Assembly (NCBI GenBank): GCA_913777465.1
Contig: CAJYRQ010000084.1
Coordinates: 1 to 64,000, forward strand
Length of the DNA stretch: 64,000 nucleotides
Source of the DNA: an uncultured Chryseobacterium sp.
GTDB taxonomy: Bacteria > Bacteroidota > Bacteroidia > Flavobacteriales > Weeksellaceae
Direction of reading: 5' to 3'
Shown: positions 14,896 through 23,498 of the stretch, piece by piece
Layout of the letters: each line of letters begins with the position of its first letter
How positions within the stretch are numbered: the stretch's first letter is position 1
Position numbers and translations under genes: made by a program
Notes under the pieces: model-generated
What the model saw: only the letters and a program-made list of their open reading frames with translations
What the model was told of the DNA's origin: nothing
Databases searched by the model: none

Positions 14896-16170
14896 ATGGA
14901 TCAATACATCAGTGCAGAAGAAGCTATTTATACTATTAAAAGCGGCAACCGGGTCTTTTTTCACGGAAGTGCCTGTACCCCGAATTACTTAATTGACGAA
15001 CTGGCAAGACAGGCCCACCGCCTGGATAACGTAGAAATGGTTTCCATTACCCAACAGGGAAATGTGGAAATCGCCAAACCGGAATATGCCGGAAAGTTTT
15101 TTGTCAATTCGTTATTCGTTTCCTCTCCGGTACGGGATGCCGTCAATTCAGAGAGAGGGGATTTTGTTCCGGTTTTCTTAAGTGAAATCCCGATCCTGTT
15201 CAGAAAGAACATCCTGCCGCTGGATGTTGCCCTGATTACCGTTTCTCCTCCCGATAAGCACGGATTCTGTACCTTGGGAACATCCGTGGATGTTGCCCGG
15301 GCTGCAGTGGATACGGCAAAGATTATTGTAGCGATCGTCAATCCGCTGATGCCGAGAACCCATGGTGACGGGATGATTCACATCAGCAGGATCAACAAGC
15401 TGGTCTGGCATGAAGAAGAACTTCCGACCGTAGATTACGGCTCCAAAGTGGGACCGGAAGAAATGGAAGTGGGAAAAAACGTAGCGGAGCTGATTAACGA
15501 CCGATCCACCCTGCAAATGGGAATCGGGACCATTCCGGATGCAGTACTGAAATGCCTGCATAACCACAAAGACCTGGGAATCCATACAGAAATGCTGAGT
15601 GACGGCGTGATCGATCTGATCCAGAATGACGTGATCAACAACAAATACAAAGGCTACAACGACAATAAAACCATCACCAGCTTCTGCTTCGGTACGAGAA
15701 GACTTTATGATTACGTTGACGACAATACCGTTTTTGCGTTTAAGGATGTGAGTGACGTGAATTTCCCGATCAACATCATGCGGAACAAAAAGATGGTCGC
15801 GATCAATTCAGCCATCGAAATCGATCTTACCGGCCAGGTCTGTGCCGACTCTATCGGAACCATGCAGTACAGCGGGATCGGCGGACAGATGGATTTCATG
15901 AGAGGAGCTGCCCTGAGCGAAGACGGAAAACCGATCATTGCTATTACTTCCAGAACGAAAAGAGGCGTTTCCAGGATCGTTCCTTTCCTAAAACAGGGAG
16001 CCGGTGTGGTAACGACAAGAGGACATATCCATTGGGTGGTTACCGAATACGGAACCGCTTATCTGTATGGAAAAAACCTGAAGCAGCGAGCCCAGGAACT
16101 GATCAGCATTGCCCATCCGGATGATCGTGAAATGCTGGAGAAAGCGGCTTACGAACGGTTTAAGCTATAA
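14896..16170 (+). CDS. Acetyl-CoA hydrolase/transferase family protein (CoA-transferase)
   Basis: A 424-residue member of the family that includes 4-hydroxybutyrate CoA-transferase and acetate CoA-transferases. It should move CoA between acyl groups through a glutamyl-CoA thioester. The probable catalytic glutamate is E232 in GIHTEMLSDG, preceded by the conserved MGIGTIPDAV at 208-217. The C-terminal domain has SGIGGQMDFMRGA and VTEYGTAYL. It lies between hmgA and hpd, so it may activate the acetoacetate released by fumarylacetoacetase; this is inferred from position alone. Acetate/succinate exchange is the main alternative. Confidence 0.85.
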   Translation: MDQYISAEEAIYTIKSGNRVFFHGSACTPNYLIDELARQAHRLDNVEMVSITQQGNVEIAKPEYAGKFFVNSLFVSSPVRDAVNSERGDFVPVFLSEIPILFRKNILPLDVALITVSPPDKHGFCTLGTSVDVARAAVDTAKIIVAIVNPLMPRTHGDGMIHISRINKLVWHEEELPTVDYGSKVGPEEMEVGKNVAELINDRSTLQMGIGTIPDAVLKCLHNHKDLGIHTEMLSDGVIDLIQNDVINNKYKGYNDNKTITSFCFGTRRLYDYVDDNTVFAFKDVSDVNFPINIMRNKKMVAINSAIEIDLTGQVCADSIGTMQYSGIGGQMDFMRGAALSEDGKPIIAITSRTKRGVSRIVPFLKQGAGVVTTRGHIHWVVTEYGTAYLYGKNLKQRAQELISIAHPDDREMLEKAAYERFKL

Positions 16171-16329
16171 TGACTATGTAATTTATCTCAAAGGACCGGA
16201 TTTGCAGAAGTACTTTAATACATAAGAGACATGAGATGAGTTTCCTACTTTGAAAACATTGCAGAGCGCATGAGCTAAAAATCGAAGATTTTTTGATTGC
16301 TTATTCAACATCTGTTTATTAAACTTTAT

Positions 16330-16560
16330 TATGCAGGGTAATAGGCTTTTGTGACTTTTGTGGTGAATTTTTAAGGTTAAATGTAACACAACTGATGCAT
16401 AGGTTCTGTTCCGCTTAAACACATAAAGTACAGCTCCATTGAAAATTTTTGATTTTCTTCTTTCTGTGATCTGAAATATGCGCAGAGCAGCAATCTGAAT
16501 CTTAGGTTTCTTATGGGTTAAGACGTACCTCACATGTCGCTCTTCTGATTCCCTTAATCT
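16330..16560. repeat. Degenerate family A repeat between the CoA-transferase gene and hpd
   Basis: CTTTTGTGACTTTTGTGGT (16347-16365) and a block with ATTGAAAATTTTTGATTTTC, TATGCGCAGAG and TTATGGGTTAAG (16438-16521) match the family A units at 10694 and 10862, but the order of the two halves is swapped. The 534-bp gap has an open minus-strand frame that reads through this repeat and is probably not a gene. Confidence 0.55.
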
Positions 16561-16704
16561 TCCGTAATCGAGAGATCTTTGAATACCGAATTTTGGGATT
16601 ATGAACCATCCTGACCACTTGCCTAACGTTTGTTTGTTTATATTTTCCGTATTAGCGATAAATTCGTAATTTGCAACCATAATTATAAAAAGTAAAAATA
16701 GAAT

Positions 16705-17835
16705 ATGTCAACACTTACATTTGCCGAAAAGATTGCTCAGGCAGAGAATTTTTTGCCGATTAACGGTACCGATTATATTGAGTTTTATGTAGGGAATGCC
16801 AAGCAGGCAGCGCATTACTACAAGACCGCTTTCGGGTTTCAGTCTGTAGCGTATGCAGGTCCTGAGACAGGCGTGAGAGACCGTGCTTCTTATGTTCTTC
16901 AGCAGGGAAAAATCAGACTGGTTCTTACTACCGGGCTGAAATCGGATTCCCCGATTAATGAGCACGTAAAAAAACACGGTGACGGGGTAAAAATCCTGGC
17001 CCTTTGGGTAGATGATGCGTATTCCGCTTTTGAAGAAACTACCAAAAGAGGCGGAAAGCCTTACCTGGAACCGGTTACGTTAACGGATGAGCACGGTGAA
17101 GTAAGAATGTCCGGAATCTATACTTATGGTGAAACGGTACACATGTTTGTGGAGAGAAAGAATTATAATGGCGCCTTCATGCCGGGTTACGAGAAGTGGG
17201 AAAGTGCTTACCAGCCTAAAGAAGCCGGACTTCTTTATGTTGACCACTGCGTAGGAAACGTAGACTGGGACCGGATGGTTCCTACCGTTGAATGGTATGA
17301 GAAAGTAATGGGATTTGTAAACATCCTTTCTTTTGACGATAAGCAGATCAATACCGAATATTCCGCTTTGATGTCTAAAGTTATGTCCAACGGAAACGGA
17401 TATGCCAAATTCCCGATCAACGAGCCTGCTGAAGGGAAGAAGAAATCGCAGGTGGAAGAGTACCTTGATTTTTATGAGGGTGAAGGGGTACAGCACATCG
17501 CCGTAGCTACAAAAGACATTATCCATACCGTAACCGAACTGAAAAAACGCGGTGTGGAATTCCTTTCTGCTCCGCCGGAAGCATATTACGACATGGTTCC
17601 TGAAAGAGTGGGACACATTGACGAAGACCTTAAAAAACTGCAGGACCTTGGAATCCTGATCGATCATGATGAAGAAGGATACCTGTTGCAGATTTTCACA
17701 AAGCCGGTAGAAGACCGCCCTACCCTATTCTTTGAAATCATTGAAAGACATGGTGCACAGAGCTTTGGTGCAGGTAATTTCAAAGCCCTTTTTGAAGCCT
17801 TGGAAAGAGAGCAGGAAAAAAGAGGAAATCTTTAA
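16705..17835 (+). CDS. hpd: 4-Hydroxyphenylpyruvate dioxygenase
   Basis: A 376-residue iron(II) enzyme that turns 4-hydroxyphenylpyruvate into homogentisate, the substrate of hmgA. The three iron ligands are visible: H181 in YVDHCVGNV, H264 in GVQHIAVATKD and E344 in FFEIIERHG. The C-terminal helix ends KALFEALEREQ, which gates the active site in the family. Two vicinal-oxygen-chelate domains make up the fold, with the N-terminal one lacking metal ligands as usual. It is followed by a secreted unknown and fah. Confidence 0.95.
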   Translation: MSTLTFAEKIAQAENFLPINGTDYIEFYVGNAKQAAHYYKTAFGFQSVAYAGPETGVRDRASYVLQQGKIRLVLTTGLKSDSPINEHVKKHGDGVKILALWVDDAYSAFEETTKRGGKPYLEPVTLTDEHGEVRMSGIYTYGETVHMFVERKNYNGAFMPGYEKWESAYQPKEAGLLYVDHCVGNVDWDRMVPTVEWYEKVMGFVNILSFDDKQINTEYSALMSKVMSNGNGYAKFPINEPAEGKKKSQVEEYLDFYEGEGVQHIAVATKDIIHTVTELKKRGVEFLSAPPEAYYDMVPERVGHIDEDLKKLQDLGILIDHDEEGYLLQIFTKPVEDRPTLFFEIIERHGAQSFGAGNFKALFEALEREQEKRGNL

Positions 17836-17906
17836 TTTTAACAATTATACAGCGTTTTGTCAGGATGTAGAATCCTGGCAAAACTTTTTTATACCGCCCT
17901 ACACAT

Positions 17907-18380
17907 ATGAGAAAATTATTTATCGGCATGGCATTTTTTGCGGCAACAGCCGGCATAAAAGCCCAATACAGTTCTATCGACCGTATCATTAAGCGTCTTG
18001 AAGAAAGAAAAGGCATCAACCAGAATCTGGAAGATATAAATATCGACAACAAAAAGTTTGTTTTCGTAAAGGATGAAGCCGACCATACCGAACGGGATTT
18101 CATCGTCATCAAAGGAAATAAAGCTACCTATGTGGAAGTTTTTGATGATAAGGCCTCCGGAGAAAGCAGTTCCAACGTATTTTCAGGGGATGTCGTAAGA
18201 AGCAAGAAAAACATCATTTCGCTGCGGGCTGATATGCTGGAAAATAAAAAAGTTCCAGTACCGGTAGCCAAAACTTTACTACTTACCCGTCAGGACAATA
18301 TTCTTTACCTGATTGACATCAATACCCGTGACCGATGGATCGATGAGCAATCCTTCTCAAAAGCCAAATCTAAAAAATAA
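17907..18380 (+). CDS. Secreted protein of unknown function
   Basis: I do not recognise a family. It has 157 residues with a signal peptide (MRKLFIGMAFFAATAGIKA, then QYSS). The mature part is charged, with a helix IIKRLEERKGINQNLEDI followed by several predicted beta strands (KKFVFVKDEADHTERDFIVI, KATYVEVFDD) and a basic tail. It lies 71 bp after hpd and 200 bp before fah, on the same strand, so it may be co-transcribed with tyrosine degradation. No membrane helix follows the signal, and no cysteine is present in the mature region. Confidence 0.7.
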   Translation: MRKLFIGMAFFAATAGIKAQYSSIDRIIKRLEERKGINQNLEDINIDNKKFVFVKDEADHTERDFIVIKGNKATYVEVFDDKASGESSSNVFSGDVVRSKKNIISLRADMLENKKVPVPVAKTLLLTRQDNILYLIDINTRDRWIDEQSFSKAKSKK

Positions 18381-18580
18381 CAGTTATTTACTGCCTTGAG
18401 CTGCCATCTCAACACGAAGTTTTTTTAAAATTTTCTTTCCGGCAGCTTTAAAGAAAGCATAACTATCTTAAATATTTCACAAACCGCAATGGCTGTCCTG
18501 CATCTACGGCAGAAATTGTGTAATTTGTGTTATCATCCAATCAAAACGCATACAGTAAACCAAATTAAAATTATAAGCTT

Positions 18581-19828
18581 ATGAAATCATTTGTAGAATA
18601 CGCAGCAGATTCAGATTTTTCCATACACAACATTCCTTTCGGGGTAGCCGTGTTCAACAAAGAATTTATCGCCTGCTGTACAAGAATCGGTGATCAGGTG
18701 ATCGACCTGGCCACTTTATACGACCTGGCGTATTTTGAAGATATCGAAGGTCTTGAAGATAATATCTTTGAAGCTTATACTTTAAATGAATTTATCGAAC
18801 TCGGAAAACCGGTAACTAATGCCGTACGGAAAAAAATCCAGGAACTGCTTCAGGAAGATTCCATCCTGTCGAAAGATGAAAAAACCATTGAAGACGCTTT
18901 CTACGATTTGGATCAGGTAAAAATGATGATGCCGGTACACATTCCGAACTATACGGATTTTTACAGCAGCATCGAACACGCCACCAATGTAGGAAAAATG
19001 TTCAGGGATCCGGCAAACGCTTTATTGCCGAACTGGAAACACCTGCCGGTTGGATATCATGGAAGAGCGTCTTCTATCGTGGTGTCTGGTACGGAAATCA
19101 ACCGTCCGAAAGGCCAGATGAAGCCTGCCAATGCCGATCAGCCGGTGTTCGGACCTTGTAAACAATTGGATTTTGAGCTGGAAATGGCTTTCATCATCAA
19201 CAAAAACACTGAAATGGGAGAAAGCATCTCTACCGACGATGCTGAAGATGCGATCTTCGGAATGGTGGTCTTCAATGACTGGTCTGCAAGGGACATCCAG
19301 TCTTGGGAATATGTTCCGCTCGGGCCGTTTTTGGCTAAAAATTTCGGTTCTTCGGTTTCTCCGTGGGTAGTCACCCTGGAAGCACTGGAGCCTTTCAGAA
19401 CCGCTTCCCCGACACAGGATCCTGAAGTACTGGACTACCTGAAATTTGAAGGTGATAAAAATTATGACATCAACCTTGAGGTGTATATCCAGCCTGAAAA
19501 CGGTGAGCACAACCTGATCTCCGAAAGCAACTACAAACACATGTACTGGAACATGACCCAGCAGCTGGCCCACCATACGGTAAACGGCTGTAATGTGGAA
19601 GTGGGCGATATGTACGCCAGCGGAACCATCTCCGGAAGCGACTCTAAATCTTTCGGATCCATGCTGGAGCTTACCTGGAGAGGCCAGAATCCAATTCAAT
19701 TAAGCAACGGGGAAGAAAGAAAATTCATCAACGATAACGATACCGTTACCATGAAAGCCTGGGCTGAAAAAGACGGTGTGAGAGTGGGCTTCGGTGAAGT
19801 TTCGGGTAAAATTATCCCAACCAAATAA
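18581..19828 (+). CDS. fahA: Fumarylacetoacetase
   Basis: A 415-residue hydrolase for the last step of tyrosine catabolism, giving fumarate and acetoacetate. It has an N-terminal domain of about 115 residues and a FAH catalytic domain. Family blocks include PVGYHGRASSIVVSGTEI, FELEMAFIINKN (metal-binding acid residues) and FNDWSARDIQSWEYVPLGPF. The segment GDMYASGTISGSD is also highly conserved. With hpd and hmgA this completes the pathway except for the maleylacetoacetate isomerase, which is not in the window. Confidence 0.95.
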   Translation: MKSFVEYAADSDFSIHNIPFGVAVFNKEFIACCTRIGDQVIDLATLYDLAYFEDIEGLEDNIFEAYTLNEFIELGKPVTNAVRKKIQELLQEDSILSKDEKTIEDAFYDLDQVKMMMPVHIPNYTDFYSSIEHATNVGKMFRDPANALLPNWKHLPVGYHGRASSIVVSGTEINRPKGQMKPANADQPVFGPCKQLDFELEMAFIINKNTEMGESISTDDAEDAIFGMVVFNDWSARDIQSWEYVPLGPFLAKNFGSSVSPWVVTLEALEPFRTASPTQDPEVLDYLKFEGDKNYDINLEVYIQPENGEHNLISESNYKHMYWNMTQQLAHHTVNGCNVEVGDMYASGTISGSDSKSFGSMLELTWRGQNPIQLSNGEERKFINDNDTVTMKAWAEKDGVRVGFGEVSGKIIPTK

Positions 19829-19848
19829 TTTGAGGATTGAACATATTA

Positions 19849-19902
19849 AACACATAAGTCACATTAGATTCAAGATCTAAAATCTAATGTGGCTCATGTG
19901 TT
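19849..19902 (+). repeat. 22-bp inverted repeat between fahA and the flavin reductase gene
   Basis: AACACATAAGTCACATTAGA... at 19849-19870 pairs with its partner at 19881-19902 at 20 of 22 positions around a 10-base loop. The right arm ends in a form of the family A signature (TGTGGCTCATGTGTT). It may attenuate transcription into the next gene. Confidence 0.65.
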
Positions 19903-19918
19903 AAAAATTAATGTAATA

Positions 19919-20740
19919 ATGAAGACACTCATTCCATCCGAAATAACTTCCGTACAATTGCAGACGGTCATGCAGACCGCCATTTCACCGCGCCCGATTG
20001 CATTGGCTTCAACGGTTGATAAAGACGGGAACAGCAATCTGTCGCCGTTCAGCTTTTTCAATATGTTCAGTACGGTGCCGCCAGTGCTGATTTTCTCGCC
20101 ATCCAGAAGGGTGCGGGACAATACCACCAAACATACGTTGGAAAATGTGCTGGCAGTGCCTGAAGTGGTCATCGGAACCGTAAATTTCCCGATTGTACAG
20201 CAGATTTCACTGGCTTCCACCGAATACGGCGACGGTGTCAACGAATTCATCAAATCCGGACTGACCATGAGAGAGGCCGATCTGGTACAGCCAAAACTGA
20301 TTGAAGAATGCCCGGTAAACTTTGAATGTAAAGTTCTTGAGATAAAATCATTAGGCGATCAGGGCGGTGCCGGAAACCTGGTAATCTGCGAAGTGCAGAA
20401 AATCCACATCCGGGAAGAATACCTGGATGAAAACGGAAACCTGGACCAGGCAAAATTGGATATGGTAGCCCGGCTCGGCAGCAACTGGTATTCCAGAAAC
20501 AACGAAAGCAATCTTTTTGAAGTTCCGAAACCTTTGATAACCAAAGGCATCGGCTTCGACCAATTGCCGGAAGCCATCAGATACAGCCGCATTTTTACCG
20601 GAAACGATCTGGGTATGCTGGCCAATGTGGAAATACTGCCTGAAGGGGCCTATCATTCTGACGAGAATATTCACCGCCAAGCCCAGGAATTATTGCTGGA
20701 AAGTAAAATCGACGAGGCCTGGAAGACGTTAATCAAATAG
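19919..20740 (+). CDS. Flavin reductase family protein (FMN-binding)
   Basis: A 273-residue split-barrel flavin reductase-like protein. Typical blocks are ISPRPIALASTVDKDGNSNL and SPFSFFNMFSTVPPVLIFSP, which form the FMN pocket, then TLENVLAVPEVVIGTVNFP. Members of this family are frequent beside aromatic or tyrosine catabolism genes in flavobacteria, but the partner enzyme is unknown. I use the ATG at 19919; a GTG at 19889 is inside the repeat hairpin and less likely. A terminator follows. Confidence 0.8.
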   Translation: MKTLIPSEITSVQLQTVMQTAISPRPIALASTVDKDGNSNLSPFSFFNMFSTVPPVLIFSPSRRVRDNTTKHTLENVLAVPEVVIGTVNFPIVQQISLASTEYGDGVNEFIKSGLTMREADLVQPKLIEECPVNFECKVLEIKSLGDQGGAGNLVICEVQKIHIREEYLDENGNLDQAKLDMVARLGSNWYSRNNESNLFEVPKPLITKGIGFDQLPEAIRYSRIFTGNDLGMLANVEILPEGAYHSDENIHRQAQELLLESKIDEAWKTLIK

Positions 20741-20756
20741 TAAAAACTATAAAATC

Positions 20757-20784
20757 AAAGGAGTGAAATTTTTCACTCCTTTAT
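20757..20784. terminator. Bidirectional terminator
   Basis: AAAGGAGTGAAA and TTTCACTCCTTT form a near-perfect hairpin with A and T tracts on both sides. It separates the flavin reductase gene (plus strand) from the peptide locus on the minus strand. Confidence 0.85.
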
Positions 20785-20799
20785 TATTTACTTTAAAGT

Positions 20800-20940
20800 T
20801 TAGTAGCAACATTGCCAGCGGCCGTTCGCATTTTTTACCTCTACTCCCAGATTAGGAGGCGCACATGGCGGTACTACACAGCCTCCCTGGCCGTCATTTA
20901 TTTGTCATATTAATTCTGTCCATCAAAAGATATTTGCCAT
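20800..20940 (-). pseudogene. Remnant of a second cysteine-rich bacteriocin-like peptide gene
   Basis: Read on the minus strand from the peptide stop at 20941, the frame gives a short leader-like stretch WTELI, a TGA at 20907-20905, then 34 residues QINDGQGGC...NGRWQCCY ending in TAA at 20802-20800. A further in-frame TGA is at 20925-20923. The QINDGQGG segment resembles the end of a double-glycine leader, and the ANGRWQCCY end parallels VNGTRKCCFF of the intact neighbour. It looks like a paralogue disabled by stops in the leader. No intact alternative start was found. Confidence 0.6.
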
Positions 20941-21150
20941 TTAAAAGAAACAGCATTTACGGGTTCCGTTGACGGTTTGCATATAACCGTATACCGAAGG
21001 ACATGAAAGGATAAAGCACCGGTCATTGCTGTTATTGATAGATTGATCATAACATCCGGTCGGCGCACAGGAGGGAGATGTTGGTCCCATTCCCATAATG
21101 TTTTTCTGAGCTTCTCTGTTTAATTTCTGAACTTGTTGTAGTGATTTCAT
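20941..21150 (-). CDS. Small cysteine-rich bacteriocin-like peptide
   Basis: A 69-residue peptide. The first 22 residues, with KLNREAQKNIMGMG, look like the leader of the Chryseobacterium bacteriocin-like peptides (pattern KLxRExxKxIxGG), here with M-G where G-G is usual. The core has six cysteines (SCAPTGC, RC, SC, KCC) and many Ser, Pro, Asn and Gly. It would be exported after leader removal, if a cysteine-protease transporter acts on it. No transporter, protease or modifying enzyme is adjacent. The family name is a recognition from memory and the activity is unknown. Confidence 0.7.
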   Translation of the reverse strand: MKSLQQVQKLNREAQKNIMGMGPTSPSCAPTGCYDQSINNSNDRCFILSCPSVYGYMQTVNGTRKCCFF

Positions 21151-21248
21151 AATAATCTGGATTTTAGGTTGATAATTTAATCACCAAGATATGAATTTAT
21201 TCCTGTAAAAAATCCATATTTAAAAAAAATACCACAATTTTCATAAAT

Positions 21249-22088
21249 CTATATTTTTTCCTTTAAAAAATTTATACACTTTTCAACGGCATTATTAAGG
21301 CTTTCCGGAAGTTCAGTCTGTTCCCAGGGTTCTCTTGCTCCGAAAGTATGATTGGCATTTTCAATTAAATACAATTCGGAATTCGGGTGCAGCAGGTGAA
21401 GGTGCTCGGCATTTTTTACCGGTACGCTTTCGTCATTTGTTCCGTGGATGATTAAAAAGTGGGCTTTTGCCATTTCGGTGGCCCGCTCCACATCGAAACG
21501 GTGTATATCTTTTTCATAATCTTCATAGAACTGGTAATAATGCGGCATTTCCTGCTTCGTTCTTCCGTTCGTCACATAATAGACTCCTGCATTTTTCCAG
21601 TTTTCAAAAGCTTCATTTTTGGGGAACCGGTCTAAAGTATCCACGCTGGCCAAAGTAACCAGACCGTGGATTCTTTCATCCTCATAGGTTTTGATAATGG
21701 AAATTCCTCCTCCCCTGCTGTGGCCCATCAGGACAATTTTATCTTTATCTACCGCATGATCCGAAGAAAAATAATCGATGACGGTGCTTAAATCAGAAAG
21801 TTCTTTGGAGTAATTGTTGTTGCCGAAAGCTTCAAGATCACTGAAATTCAGCGGATCGTCAACCGTAGTTCCGTTATGTGAAAAATTGAATTTAACAAAG
21901 AAAAAACCGGCTTCTGCAAACTTTTCAGCCATCAGGTCCCAGGCACCCCAGTCCTTATAGCCTTTATAGCCATGAACAAATATAACCAGCGGCAGCCCGC
22001 TTCCATTTTCAGGATAAAAGGCATCGGCAAGAAAATCACTGGTACCCGGATTTGAAATAATGATATTCTGTTTTTTTACAATTCCCAT
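21249..22088 (-). CDS. Alpha/beta hydrolase
   Basis: A 279-residue cytoplasmic hydrolase of the dienelactone hydrolase/serine aminopeptidase S33 type. The nucleophile serine is in GHSRGGG, the acid in HGTNDESVP and the histidine in NANHTFG. The oxyanion-hole region is FVHGYKGYKDWG. It has no signal peptide. The substrate is not known. It reads toward the peptide locus but 98 bp and no obvious link separate them. Confidence 0.85.
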   Translation of the reverse strand: MGIVKKQNIIISNPGTSDFLADAFYPENGSGLPLVIFVHGYKGYKDWGAWDLMAEKFAEAGFFFVKFNFSHNGTTVDDPLNFSDLEAFGNNNYSKELSDLSTVIDYFSSDHAVDKDKIVLMGHSRGGGISIIKTYEDERIHGLVTLASVDTLDRFPKNEAFENWKNAGVYYVTNGRTKQEMPHYYQFYEDYEKDIHRFDVERATEMAKAHFLIIHGTNDESVPVKNAEHLHLLHPNSELYLIENANHTFGAREPWEQTELPESLNNAVEKCINFLKEKI

Positions 22089-22256
22089 ATTTTATTTTTT
22101 ATTCAATTTAGTATTCATGCATACTTTATTCCGGGCGATTCTATCCAAACGAAAAAAAAAGCTGCACTTATTATTGTATTGGTTTTTAAACTCCAATTCT
22201 CTTTTAAAAATATTAAAAATAGAATAAAACACAAAGGAAAACCTTATTTTTGCCGG

Positions 22257-23030
22257 ATGTTGGACTTAAGAACGGTAACGGTCATGCGCTACATCCTGCC
22301 GCTTCGTGAGGGAGGTTCACTCCCCGCTTTGGCAGAAGCTGATGATGATTTTAAATATGTACTCAAATTCCGCGGTGCGGGACATGGCGTGAAAATGCTG
22401 ATCTCCGAGCTGCTGGGCGGAAAAATTACGGAAGCCCTCGGGCTGAAAATTCCGGAACTTGTTTTTGTAAATCTTGATGTGGATTTCGGAAGAACGGAAG
22501 CAGATGAGGAAATCCAGGACCTCCTGAAAAATTCCGAAGGGCTGAATCTGGGACTGCATTATCTTTCGGAATCGATCACCTACGATCCCAGCATTTCCGT
22601 GGATCCGCTGCTGGCCTCAAAAATTGTCTGGCTGGACGCCTTTATCACCAATATCGACCGTACCTTTAAAAATACCAATATGCTCATGTGGCATAAGGAA
22701 TTGTGGATCATCGATAACGGGGCATCTTTTTACTTCCACCATTCCTGGCAGAATTTTGATGCGGCTGCGAGAACCCCTTTCAAATATGTAAAAGACCATG
22801 TTCTGCTTCCTCAGGCTACCCGGCTCGATGATGCCGATAAGCTGGCCAAAGAAGTTTTGAATGATACCGTTTTCAGGGAAATTGTGGATCTTATTCCACA
22901 GGACTGGCTGCATTGGGATGATGCCGAAGAAAGCCCGGACGAAATACGTGACGTCTATTTTAACTTCCTGAAGACAAGACTGGAACATTCTGAAATCTTT
23001 TTAAACGAAGCCAAAAATGCAAGAGGATAA
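22257..23030 (+). CDS. HipA-like kinase family protein
   Basis: A 257-residue compact protein with the HipA kinase core but without the long N-terminal HipA domain. K37 in YVLKF is the likely ATP-binding lysine. D134 and N139 in TNIDRTFKNTN have the same D-x4-N spacing as the HipA catalytic loop, and D153 in IDNG takes the place of the DFG aspartate. The next gene overlaps it by 14 bp and encodes DUF3037, a pairing I recognise from other genomes. The role is not known: phosphorylation of a translation factor is possible but unproven. ATG 22257 is chosen because the family starts there. Confidence 0.8.
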   Translation: MLDLRTVTVMRYILPLREGGSLPALAEADDDFKYVLKFRGAGHGVKMLISELLGGKITEALGLKIPELVFVNLDVDFGRTEADEEIQDLLKNSEGLNLGLHYLSESITYDPSISVDPLLASKIVWLDAFITNIDRTFKNTNMLMWHKELWIIDNGASFYFHHSWQNFDAAARTPFKYVKDHVLLPQATRLDDADKLAKEVLNDTVFREIVDLIPQDWLHWDDAEESPDEIRDVYFNFLKTRLEHSEIFLNEAKNARG

Positions 23031-23400
23031 AATTTACGAATACGCCGTGATCCGTCTGGTCCCAAAAGTAGAAAGAGAGGAATTTTTCAACATCGGATTG
23101 GTGATGTTTTCAAAAAAAGAGAAGTTCATCAGAGTAGACTTTTACCTCTGCCCCGATAAGTTCCGGCTGATGAGAAGCAAACTTGATTATGAAGATGTGC
23201 GCCAAAATCTGGAGAGCTTCAAAAAAATTGCCGAAGGGAAAAAAGACGGAGGCCCGATTGCCATGCTTGACATCCCGGACCGGTTCCGTTGGCTGACGGC
23301 CGTACGAAGTGCTTCGGTTCAGACTTCAAGGCCTCATCCCGGAAAGTCAAAAGACCTCGAAAAAACCTTTGAAAAGTTGTTTCAGGAACTGGTAATATAA
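23017..23400 (+). CDS. DUF3037 family protein
   Basis: A 127-residue protein of unknown function. Family features are EYAVIRLVPKVEREEFFNIG near the N-terminus, where the segment is nearly invariant, and FRWLTAVRSASVQTSRPHPG in the last third. It begins inside the last codons of the HipA-like gene, so translation is coupled. DUF3037 proteins are almost always beside a HipA-like kinase as I recall, so they may form a two-part system in which this protein is a target or regulator (inference). Confidence 0.85.
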   Translation: MQEDKIYEYAVIRLVPKVEREEFFNIGLVMFSKKEKFIRVDFYLCPDKFRLMRSKLDYEDVRQNLESFKKIAEGKKDGGPIAMLDIPDRFRWLTAVRSASVQTSRPHPGKSKDLEKTFEKLFQELVI

Positions 23401-23498
23401 ATATCGATAAATGTTTACCGGCATTAAAGATAAATAATTGGTAAGACTTTTGATAAACTTTTCGCAGAGAAAAAATCAGACTGTCTCAGCTCATATTT

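Noticed and set aside
16183..16680. Minus-strand open frame of 165 codons before hpd
   Set aside because: It reads through a degenerate family A repeat, has no recognised domain and shows a basic, low-complexity product. It overlaps the likely hpd upstream region.
22245..22252. TATTTTTG as a leaderless promoter of the HipA-like gene
   Set aside because: It is only 5 bp before the ATG and no TTG is found at the -33 position, so the support is too weak to annotate.
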